Shown here one piece after another: positions 1 through 6,173 of a stretch of DNA of 40,875 nucleotides (positions are counted from its first letter, which is position 1; each line of letters starts with the position of its first letter). Where the stretch lies: the NCBI RefSeq assembly GCF_001437155.1, contig NZ_JQAR01000021.1, positions 1 through 40,875 of the forward strand. Reading direction: 5' to 3'. The notes below the pieces were generated by a model. It was not told where the DNA came from. It was given only the letters and a program-made list of their open reading frames with translations, and did not search any database. The stretch comes from Liquorilactobacillus mali (GTDB taxonomy: Bacteria > Bacillota > Bacilli > Lactobacillales > Lactobacillaceae). The translations under genes were made by a program, and so were the position numbers.

Positions 1-125
1 GGTTTAATTTTACAGGGGAAAGGTATTCCCATTTACACAAACTTCTTGACACTCCCGAATTATTGGTACGAAAAGCTTTCATCAGAGGACATGAGCTTTT
101 TTCTTTGATAATAGATAGACATTAA
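1..125. other. Window edge, possible gene tail, undecided
   Basis: Several frames are open from the window edge: plus frame 1 to a stop ending at 108, plus frame 3 to a stop ending at 125, and one minus frame. None gives a peptide that I recognise, so a 3' end of a plus-strand gene is possible but cannot be assigned. The following stretch to about 389 has frequent stops in all frames and only a weak 7-bp inverted repeat (TGTCTCT / AGAGACA, about 240-272). Confidence 0.25.
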
Positions 126-389
126 GGGTTATACTCGCAATGTTTTTAAAGCTTGAGTTCCTACTTAGAAAATTATATTACTCGAAAGTGATTAATCACT
201 AATATAGACTTAACACACTACACTAACAAATCAAAATATGTCTCTGTCGTGCTTAAATACGCTGTATAGAGACAGGTGTTTAGAATAGACTACAAAGTTC
301 ATTTAGTTGAATGTATACTAATTTAAAAAATAGCACACAACTGCACAATACTTTATTTTAAGGGCAGTATTACAAGGAAATTTGGATTT

Positions 390-569
390 ATGAAAAAAAT
401 AGTGTAGACTTTCGTATTACTTTTGCTATGTAATCTTTTACCAGAAACAGTATTTATGCTACCTTTACCGACATATATAAATGTCGCCATGTCAATATTA
501 TTAGTGTTCATTTTTGTACTATCTGCGGTAACCGCGGTAAAATTGGTTGGTAACCATGAAGACCTGTAA
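390..569 (+). pseudogene. Small membrane protein gene with early in-frame stop
   Basis: An ATG at 390 follows a purine-rich AAGGA (375-379), but codon 6 is TAG (405-407). The frame then stays open to TAA at 567-569. The remaining sequence encodes two hydrophobic stretches, roughly residues 8-25 and 32-50, then a charged tail ending NHEDL, as expected of a small two-segment membrane protein of 59 residues. No family is recognised. Either this is a pseudogene or translation starts inside, for example at TTG 423, where no ribosome site is evident. It lies among other decayed genes, which favours the pseudogene reading. Confidence 0.4.
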
Positions 570-674
570 GTATTAAATTAATGCACAGTATCGTCGTTAC
601 TTTTCAGTTGACAGTCAAAATGATTTTATGGATGTAGAGATAGTTAATTATCATCATTGAGAGAGGTGAATGTT

Positions 675-764
675 ATGAACAAAATTCCCGTACCTAAAAT
701 TAGTGAGATCTTGAAAAAAGAGTTTATGATTCCACTCGGTCTTTCTGCTCATGAATTTTATTAA
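675..764 (+). pseudogene. HigA-like antitoxin, N-terminal fragment
   Basis: GAGAGGTG at 661-668 is a good ribosome site for the ATG at 675. The 29 codons begin MNKIPVPKISEILKKEFM and continue IPLGLSAHEFY before a TAA. This matches the conserved opening of HigA-type (Xre, VapI) antitoxins, which start with a P-x-I-S-E-I-L-x-E-E-F-M-x-P-L-G pattern and run to about 95-100 residues. The DNA-binding helices are missing, so the gene is truncated after the first conserved segment. No HigB-like toxin is seen upstream. The family call rests on the N-terminal motif alone. Confidence 0.55.
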
Positions 765-893
765 TTATTCTAGTTTCATATACGACTTTTATAGCAAAAG
801 TCACTATAAATGGTTTTTCAACGTATTTTATGAAAAACTCTGACAGAATATATCAAAAAATTCTTTCCATCTTGTTTAAATTGTTTAAAATTT

Positions 894-1405
894 CTAAGTT
901 TTCTTGAAGTCTTCAGCTTTCTTAACACCAATTACTCGTGGGTAACTTAATAGATCAATAATATTTTCAATATTTAAGTCAAGTCCAGTTCGACCAAGAT
1001 TATTATATACGATTACTTGTTTATCCACTAGTGAGACAATCTTCTTAAAATAACTCATTGCTTCGTGTTGAGTTGATAGCAAATACGGCGAAAACCCTCT
1101 ATTACAGCATTAATCATTGATGATTCCTAAATAAATTTGCCCAATTCTTCGCCATATTTTTGTCGAATATTTGATATTCCAAATATTAATTCAAAATTCT
1201 CAGATAATTGATTCTTATGATCAAATGTATTAATTAGTTCAAATTTTTCATTATTAGAAAAACTATACTGTTTTCCAGATAATAATATGGATTTTATTTC
1301 GTGCTGATTTAAGTATTTTACATGTTGAATTGTTCTACCAACATTCAAACTATCATCTTCGTTGAATAAAGTAGAGAAAGCTACATAGGATTTTTCTTTG
1401 ATCAT
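894..1405 (-). pseudogene. DapA-family (dihydrodipicolinate synthase-like) pseudogene
   Basis: Reading on the minus strand from ATG 1405, the frame encodes an N-terminal half that resembles DapA/NAL-family aldolases (FNEDDSLN..., HVKYLN, KSILLSG). A TAG follows at 1127-1129. Translation of the next bases continues the same family sequence (SMINAVIEG), then a one-base frameshift near 1100 restores the frame to FSPYLLSTQHEAMSYF and on to VYNNLGRTGLDLNIENI and PRVIGVKKA. It stops at 894, well short of the roughly 290 residues expected. In this family the conserved YN-x-P-x-R-T motif carries the catalytic Tyr; here Pro is replaced by Leu. One nonsense codon, one frameshift and a missing C-terminal third make it non-functional. 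It looks like a decayed catabolic aldolase rather than a lysine biosynthesis gene. Confidence 0.7.
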
Positions 1406-1681
1406 TATAAATCATCCGCTTTTTAACCATAGTAATTAAGAAAACTATCATAATATAGGATAATTAAAACATTGATGATGAATATGAGAATGATATTTTT
1501 CCCAAAAATATAGTTGGACTTTTCTGGACCGGATCGACAGACTCCTAGTCATGCCAAATGATTTATGGTGTTATATGTGATATGATAATTTTTAAAATTT
1601 CACATCCCAATGAAAAAATACATCTACGATATGATAAAGAGTGAGCTCTTTTAATTAACGGTGATAAACATGGAGGATAAC
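1406..1681. other. Intergenic, nothing recognised
   Basis: About 275 bases between the DapA-like pseudogene and the acetyltransferase. It is AT-rich with stops in all frames. I see no terminator, convincing promoter or repeat. Confidence 0.4.
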
Positions 1682-2122
1682 ATGGAAAAATTAGAAATAA
1701 AAGTTGGTGCTTTTGACTATCTACGTGCTTCCAGCTGTTACGTTAGAATGTCTGTTTTCGTTTTAGAACGAGACTTAAGCTTAGAAGATGAATTTGATAA
1801 CAACGATCGAGAAACGACAATATATAGTGTCATTTTTAGTAATAAAAAGCCTATTTCAACTGCTAGGTTTTTACCACGGGATGAAGATATAGTACGTATT
1901 ACACGTGTAGCAACACTTAAGGAATATAGAGGAAAAAAGTTAGGCACTAAGGTTGTTCGTTCTCTAGAAAACATTGCTCAACAAAAAAATTTCAAAAAGA
2001 TCGTCATACATTCAGAAATGACAGCAGTAACATTTTATGAAACACTCGGCTATGTTCGCAGTGGCGATATATACCAAGAAGATGGTGTCGCTTGTGTTAA
2101 CCTTATCAAGACGATTGACTAA
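1682..2122 (+). CDS. GNAT family N-acetyltransferase
   Basis: A 146-residue protein with the single-domain GNAT fold, which transfers an acetyl group from acetyl-CoA to an amine. The acetyl-CoA loop (motif A) is visible as ATLKEYRGKKLGTKVV (R-G-x-x-x-G-T), preceded by the beta strand IVRITRVA and followed by HSEMTAVTFYETLGYV, the motif B helix with its usual F-Y-x-x-x-G-Y. The start at ATG 1682 is chosen because GGAGG (1672-1676) sits 5 bases upstream; the longer GTG 1661 frame would place that site inside the gene. Substrate cannot be told: the general shape resembles ElaA-like and other small-molecule acetyltransferases. It is the only clearly intact gene of ordinary size in the first 3.3 kb. 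Confidence 0.85.
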   Translation: MEKLEIKVGAFDYLRASSCYVRMSVFVLERDLSLEDEFDNNDRETTIYSVIFSNKKPISTARFLPRDEDIVRITRVATLKEYRGKKLGTKVVRSLENIAQQKNFKKIVIHSEMTAVTFYETLGYVRSGDIYQEDGVACVNLIKTID

Positions 2123-2209
2123 GTTTTATATCGACGTTTCTAATAATCAATCATAAACAAGACTCATTCAAACTGTTGATAAATACTAATTTGGATAAGG
2201 AGAAAAAAT

Positions 2210-2368
2210 ATGGTAAATTTTTATAAAAATATATGGTTTTATATCGGACTATCATTAATTGGCTTGCCATTTCTAGTATTTTTTAATGCGCCGGCTTCTT
2301 GGTATTATTACGATATTCTTATATGCGCCATCCCAGGTTTGATTATAAGTATTAAAAATAAAATATAG
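2210..2368 (+). CDS. Small membrane protein, 52 aa
   Basis: A short frame from ATG 2210 to TAG 2368, behind a strong GGATAAGGAG ribosome site at 2193-2202. The peptide has two hydrophobic segments, about residues 8-25 (IWFYIGLSLIGLPFLVFF) and 33-47 (YYDILICAIPGLII), and a short lysine-rich end (SIKNKI). This is consistent with a small two-span membrane protein whose ends face the cytoplasm. No family is recognised. It lies 88 bases after the GNAT gene on the same strand and could be cotranscribed. The good ribosome site and clean hydrophobic pattern favour a real gene. Confidence 0.5.
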   Translation: MVNFYKNIWFYIGLSLIGLPFLVFFNAPASWYYYDILICAIPGLIISIKNKI

Positions 2369-2453
2369 CAAATAAAAACAAAAAAATATATATTTACCAA
2401 TAAAAACTTATTTTATAAAATCAAAAAGCTCTCAACATAAAGTAGGAGTTTAA

Positions 2454-2555
2454 TTGGATGTAGTGGGCAATAAATTAAAGAGAGCTCGTCAATCGAACGA
2501 ATTTTTGCAAAATGAGATTGCTACTATCTTACATAATTCAAGACAGTCCATTTAA
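2454..2555 (+). pseudogene. Xre-type HTH regulator fragment
   Basis: TTG 2454 follows TAGGAG (2443-2448). The 33 codons read VVGNKLKRARQSNEF, then LQNEIATILHNSRQSI, then TAA. This is the start of a Cro/CI (Xre) helix-turn-helix: G-x-x-L-K-x-A-R for helix 1, Q-x-E-I-A for helix 2 and S-R-Q-S-I for the recognition helix. Intact relatives continue S-x-W-E after S-R-Q-S-I; here a stop falls exactly there. The rest of the domain and any C-terminal part are absent, so this is a remnant. It is another decayed regulator next to the HigA-like fragment at 675. Confidence 0.55.
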
Positions 2556-2568
2556 AAAATTAAAATAT

Positions 2569-2724
2569 TCATAAAAAATATTTTCTTATGCATACTATTA
2601 CAACTGTTGATACTAATAAAATTATTGTTAGAGTAGGTAATGAAATCACATTAAAAACATAGTGAAATGCAAAAACTAAAGCAACATATAAAATTGCAAT
2701 TAATGAAAAAATATCAAATTTCAT
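2569..2724 (-). CDS. Small membrane protein, 51 aa
   Basis: Minus-strand frame from ATG 2724 to TGA at 2569-2571, behind AAGGCGGTG, a good ribosome site 5-6 bases before the start. The product MKFDIFSLIAILYVALVFAF... has a first span at about residues 5-22 and a second at about 29-45, ending CIRKYFL. It resembles many uncharacterised two-span miniproteins of lactobacilli, but I recognise no family. It runs convergently to the Xre fragment ending at 2555. It is supported by the ribosome site and hydrophobic pattern only. Confidence 0.45.
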   Translation of the reverse strand: MKFDIFSLIAILYVALVFAFHYVFNVISLPTLTIILLVSTVVIVCIRKYFL

Positions 2725-3330
2725 GTTAACACCGCCTTATTGTATTTAATTGAATAGGTTAAGGATAAAATTATGTTTGCTACAATTCGTCTATTACTTT
2801 TGTGTTTAACATAACCAATGTCACTTGCAATTTTTCGAACACATATATATAAGTGATTTCGTTAGGAGTAGCTATATTATTTAATTCATCAATGTTTAAG
2901 CTAGCAACATATGCACTCTTATATCTTGCTCTCCCCCACCAATAAGTACCACCATCTTTCGGTTACACCCAAGCCTTAACACTTTTCTCTCTCTTTTAAA
3001 GAACGTGGTAATTTACATCGGTATATGTAAATTATGAGTTTACTTAAGCAATTACTGCTTGTAAATCCTTGGTTTCTGGTTTTATTGAGGACTCAATCGA
3101 ATCTACCAGTTCGGATATTCTTGCTTCCAATATCGCATTATCAACGTAAACTTTTGCAATGTTATCTCACTGTACGTTTTAACAACATCTGAACTACAGA
3201 CCAAATTTCTGCTTATGTTGTCTGACAAAACCTATTGATTGGGGCTCTTCTACTACAACATCAACTTATTTTGTGGATGTGTTTTTTGAATATTTGCCCC
3301 ATATATTTTATCTGCATCTTAATGTCCTAA
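2725..3330. other. Gene-poor stretch with one decayed minus-strand frame
   Basis: About 600 bases without an intact gene. On the minus strand a frame ending at TAA 3044-3046 reads VDNAILEARISELVDSIE and SSIKPETKDLQAVIA, which looks like a genuine acidic, helical C-terminus. A second frame just upstream (about 3150-3220) also looks protein-like, suggesting a frameshifted remnant. I do not recognise the family. The rest (2725-3040 and 3220-3330) is broken by stops. Confidence 0.35.
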
Positions 3331-4302
3331 TCAGTAGTTTTCTATATTTAAAGCCAAATTTTTAAAGAAATCTAGATCCACATTTTTATTTTCTCCTTCT
3401 TCTGTCAGATAATCACCCAGAAACGTTGAATTTACCAATAAGAGAGCCATTGGCTGTAAGAAGTCAAAATGTTTTTCACGTCCAGCACTTAAACGAAGTT
3501 CTTTGTTAGGAAAAATGAAGCGCATCATAACCATTATTTTTAAGCACTTAAGCGGCGTCAATTCATTTTTCCCCTCCAATGGGGTGCCTTCAATGGCTAA
3601 CAGAAAATTAACTGGGATTGAAAAAGGATTCCTGCTCTTTAAATCAAAAGCGAGTTCAACTAATTCCTCATCTGTTTCACCCATACCACAAATAAAACCA
3701 GAACAAACATCAATCTGATGCTCATTAACTCTTTCAAGTGTTGCACATCTATCGTCATAATTATGTGTAGTTGCAATTTTGCAATAATTCTCTCTAGGAG
3801 TATTTAAATTATGATTTATTCGATCTATTCCAGCACTTTTGAGCTGTGCTAACTGTTTATCATCCACGAAACCGGCAGATAGACAAATCTCAAGACCAAG
3901 TCTATTTTTGATAGTTGGGATAATTTCACACAGTTGATTAACTTCTCTTTTAGATGGTTTTGTTCCGCTAAGCGCAATACAAAAGACACTTGCATGATTC
4001 TTCTTGGCCAGAATTGCCTTTTTTAAAATTACAGCATTTGGCACCAAGCCGTATTTTTCGATTTTCTCTTTGCTTCTCCGTGACTGGGCACAATAGCCAC
4101 AGTCCTCATTGCAAATACCCTGTTTTGCACTTAATAAGACATTTAATCTTAACGAGTTTTGTGTCACTTGATTCTTTAAATAGACAGCTGCGGCAAAAAT
4201 TGACCACCAGTCCTTTTTGCTATGAAGAATGTTAAGTGCTTCTTCTTCAGTGATTTCTCTGTTCCCAGCTAAAATATCTTGAGCTAATGTCATGTAATTC
4301 AA
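3331..4302 (-). CDS. bioB: Biotin synthase BioB
   Basis: Radical-SAM enzyme that inserts sulfur into dethiobiotin to give biotin. The 323-residue length fits the family. The SAM cluster ligands are C64-x3-C68-x2-C71 ([12 protein letters not shown]). The second-cluster cysteines are visible as C108 (VFCIALSG), C140 (LEICLSAG) and C200 ([12 protein letters not shown]), and the arginine ligand lies in [15 protein letters not shown] is also typical. The start is TTG 4302: AGAAGGAG (4311-4318) sits 8 bases upstream, and the ATG between them is out of frame. The gene is divergent from bioY across two BirA-type operators, so both are probably repressed by biotinyl-AMP-bound BirA. No bioA, bioD or bioF is in the window, so the likely role is conversion of imported dethiobiotin. 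Confidence 0.95.
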   Translation of the reverse strand: MNYMTLAQDILAGNREITEEEALNILHSKKDWWSIFAAAVYLKNQVTQNSLRLNVLLSAKQGICNEDCGYCAQSRRSKEKIEKYGLVPNAVILKKAILAKKNHASVFCIALSGTKPSKREVNQLCEIIPTIKNRLGLEICLSAGFVDDKQLAQLKSAGIDRINHNLNTPRENYCKIATTHNYDDRCATLERVNEHQIDVCSGFICGMGETDEELVELAFDLKSRNPFSIPVNFLLAIEGTPLEGKNELTPLKCLKIMVMMRFIFPNKELRLSAGREKHFDFLQPMALLLVNSTFLGDYLTEEGENKNVDLDFFKNLALNIENY

Positions 4303-4318
4303 TTTTCATGCTCCTTCT

Positions 4319-4346
4319 GTTAACAATAATTTACACAATGGTTAAC
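4319..4346 (-). promoter_or_regulatory. BirA-type operator in front of bioB
   Basis: Two GTTAAC half-sites (4319-4324 and 4341-4346), 22 bases centre to centre and each flanked by AA. This is the known Gram-positive BirA operator pattern (GTTAAC, spacer, GTTAAC). The proximal half-site abuts the bioB ribosome site, so bound BirA would block transcription at or near its start. The assignment is from motif and gene context; no birA gene is in the window. Confidence 0.7.
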
Positions 4347-4383
4347 AATAAAATAATTACACATAAAATAAAAAAAAACAACT

Positions 4384-4411
4384 GTTAACTAAATTTGACA
4401 AAATGGTTAAC
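4384..4411 (+). promoter_or_regulatory. BirA-type operator in front of bioY
   Basis: A second pair of GTTAAC half-sites (4384-4389 and 4406-4411) with the same 22-base centre spacing as the bioB-side site. The distal half lies between the -35 and -10 elements of the bioY promoter, a direct way to repress it when biotin is plentiful. Confidence 0.7.
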
Positions 4412-4422
4412 TAGGATATATT
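4395..4422 (+). promoter_or_regulatory. bioY promoter
   Basis: TTGACA at 4395-4400 and TATATT at 4417-4422 with a 16-base spacer, about 37 bases before the bioY start. It is overlapped by the BirA-type half-site at 4406-4411. Confidence 0.6.
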
Positions 4423-4459
4423 GTTTAACTCGTAATTATTTACACTTAGGAGGCTTATT

Positions 4460-5002
4460 ATGAAGGTACGAACGATAACTCAAGTCGCTTTGATGACGGC
4501 TATTTTGATTATTTTGGGATTGATTCCCGGTATTCCTATAGGCTTTATTCCATTGCCAATTGTTTTACAAAACTTAGGTGTTATGCTTGCAGGTGCATTA
4601 TTAGGCTCCAAGAAGGGAACTTTAGCAGTTTTCTCACTACTTGTCTTGGTTGCCTTGGGATGTCCCTTTCTACCTGGTGGTCGCGGTGGTATTGCGGTCT
4701 TCATTGGTCCTTCCGGCGGATATCTGCTCAGTTATTTACTCTGTCCTTTAATTATGGGCAAGTCTTTTGAACTTTTTTCAAATAAGAAAATGTTGGTCGA
4801 TTTTGCTATCATTTGGATTATTGGAGTTGCTTTTATCAATGTCTGCGGAGCTATTGGGTTAACTGTATCAACTGGGATGCCTTTTCTGAAGTCCCTGTTG
4901 TCCGTTCTTGTGTTTATTCCTGGAGATACAATCAAGTCGATTGCAGCAGTACTCATATTCGAAAAATTAAGAGTTAATGTAGTTTTCAGAAGCAATATCT
5001 AG
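4460..5002 (+). CDS. bioY: Biotin transporter BioY
   Basis: S-component of an ECF-type vitamin transporter that binds biotin in the membrane. The 180-residue hydrophobic protein has about six spans and the typical BioY features: an opening helix (ALMTAILIILGLIPGIP), PLPIVLQNLGVMLAG, LLGSKKGTLAV, and the glycine-rich FLPGGRGGIAVFIGPSGGYL loop that lines the biotin site. The start ATG 4460 follows TTAGGAGG. No ECF ATPases or EcfT are nearby; in lactobacilli the energising module is usually encoded elsewhere and shared. It is divergent from bioB and under a BirA-type operator, so uptake of biotin or dethiobiotin and the BioB step are probably controlled together. Confidence 0.95.
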   Translation: MKVRTITQVALMTAILIILGLIPGIPIGFIPLPIVLQNLGVMLAGALLGSKKGTLAVFSLLVLVALGCPFLPGGRGGIAVFIGPSGGYLLSYLLCPLIMGKSFELFSNKKMLVDFAIIWIIGVAFINVCGAIGLTVSTGMPFLKSLLSVLVFIPGDTIKSIAAVLIFEKLRVNVVFRSNI

Positions 5003-5450
5003 TGTTAACTTCTTATGTAACATAAAATACATCTTTTGCTTAGGAAGAATTAATTGACTTGATATTCTGATATGCAATTGAATAATACCTTTCAAATGGG
5101 CGTGCGCAATCATCGGTAAGAAGGGTAAACTACGATCTAGTTGACTCTAGCTATGATTAGTTCATGTTTGTCATGAAACACTTTAATTATGCAGTATATT
5201 ATAATTATCGTAGGGAACAGCTGTGTTATTTGTTAACTATTTTTTTAGTTTCTATGTTCGAATATTATGTTATAACTGTTATACATTTTGGATATTCCTC
5301 CATAGGATATTGTTTTTGGACATGCTGACCGTAACCAACAATTTTTTTAATTATATCGAAAGAACTACGCTGAAAATATCATTACCTTTTCGTGTAGTTC
5401 TTTCACTCAGGACTTATATATAACCCAGTTCCCATCACTATGAATTAACC
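5003..5450. other. Intergenic with an 11-bp inverted repeat
   Basis: About 450 bases with no convincing gene; an open frame at 5223-5423 has poor composition and no ribosome site. An inverted repeat GAAAGAACTAC (5358-5368) / GTAGTTCTTTC (5394-5404) with inner AAAA/TTTT could form a hairpin, but no T-run follows. It could terminate bioY weakly or be a protein site. Confidence 0.4.
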
Positions 5451-5484
5451 AAAAAAAGAACCTTGATGAAATTCACCAAGGTTC
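5451..5484 (-). terminator. Terminator of the GlsB/CsbD pair
   Basis: The hairpin GAACCTTG (5458-5465) / CAAGGTTC (5477-5484) is followed on the minus strand by seven T (complement of 5451-5457). It sits 28 bases past the stop of the GlsB-like gene. Confidence 0.8.
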
Positions 5485-5512
5485 TCATTATTTCAAAAAG
5501 AAAGAATAAAAT

Positions 5513-5755
5513 TTAGTGTCTAAACAGAATAAATGAAACTAGCCATACAAGAATTACTGCACCAATAATTGATGGTACAATAGCCATTCCAGCTAATTGC
5601 GGTCCCCAAGAACCAAGTACTGCCTCACCAATAGATGAGCCCACTAAACCTGCAACAATATTACTAATCCATCCCATTGATTTGCCTTTGCTTGTAATTG
5701 CACCTGCAATTGCACCTATAATCGCACCTACAATTAAGACCCATAACCAATGCAT
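5513..5755 (-). CDS. GlsB/YeaQ/YmgE-family stress membrane protein
   Basis: An 80-residue protein of the transglycosylase-associated (GlsB/YeaQ/YmgE) family: three hydrophobic helices rich in glycine, with the family hallmarks ALIVGAIIGAIAG-like start (here LWVLIVGAIIGAIAGAI), GWISNIVAGLVGSSIG and a final IPSIIGAVILVWLV span. These small membrane proteins are known to be induced by general stress, for example alongside Gls24/Asp23 proteins; their biochemical role is not established. The start is ATG 5755, placed behind GGGGGAG; a longer frame to 5776 would put the ribosome site inside the gene. It lies 36 bases after the CsbD gene on the same strand and shares its promoter and terminator. Confidence 0.85.
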   Translation of the reverse strand: MHWLWVLIVGAIIGAIAGAITSKGKSMGWISNIVAGLVGSSIGEAVLGSWGPQLAGMAIVPSIIGAVILVWLVSFILFRH

Positions 5756-5791
5756 AGTCTCTCCCCCTTCGTACAACTTTGTTTCTCAAAA

Positions 5792-5998
5792 TTATTTGTT
5801 AATTTTCGACTTTAAATCCTCGGCAGCATCTTTAACAGCATCCTTAGCATCGCCAAGTTTTTCTTTGGCTTTACCCAAGAATCCTTCTGCCTTACCTTGT
5901 GCTTCACGAGTCTTGTCACCAGTTGCTTTTCCTTCAACTTCTTTTGCTTTACCGGTAACCTTGTCTTTCATTCCATCGACTTTGTCATCCAAACTCAT
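5792..5998 (-). CDS. CsbD-family stress protein
   Basis: A 68-residue, highly charged, soluble helical protein with the CsbD repeat pattern: DKVDGMKDKVTGKAKEVEG then TGDKTREAQGKAEGFLGKAKE. CsbD proteins are members of general stress regulons in many bacteria; no enzymatic activity is known. The start ATG 5998 follows GAAGGGAG. It is the first gene of a two-gene transcript with the GlsB-like protein, driven by the promoter at 6065-6093, and the pairing of these two stress families is common in lactobacilli. Confidence 0.9.
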   Translation of the reverse strand: MSLDDKVDGMKDKVTGKAKEVEGKATGDKTREAQGKAEGFLGKAKEKLGDAKDAVKDAAEDLKSKINK

Positions 5999-6064
5999 AT
6001 ACTTTCAGCTCCCTTCGAAAATTCACTTCGTATTAAGCCGTACATAACGCTTAACCTTACATAA

Positions 6065-6093
6065 ATTGTAACAAAGGTTAATATTGTAATCAA
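6065..6093 (-). promoter_or_regulatory. Promoter of the CsbD-GlsB pair
   Basis: On the minus strand TTGATT (complement of 6088-6093) and TACAAT (complement of 6065-6070) are separated by 17 bases, about 65 bases upstream of the CsbD start. This is a housekeeping-type promoter; no stress-sigma consensus is evident. Confidence 0.55.
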
Positions 6094-6173
6094 TTTTTTT
6101 GCTTTCACGAATAAAATACGGGAATTCTTTAGGATTTTTCCTGATAACCTAGCTTGAAATACTAAAAGATTTA

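Noticed and set aside
240-272. TGTCTCT / AGAGACA inverted repeat as an insertion-sequence end
   Set aside because: Only 7 bp, no transposase and no target duplication visible.
5223-5423. 66-codon plus-strand ORF
   Set aside because: No ribosome site, biased toward Phe, Tyr and Leu as expected of AT-rich spacer, and it overlaps an inverted repeat.
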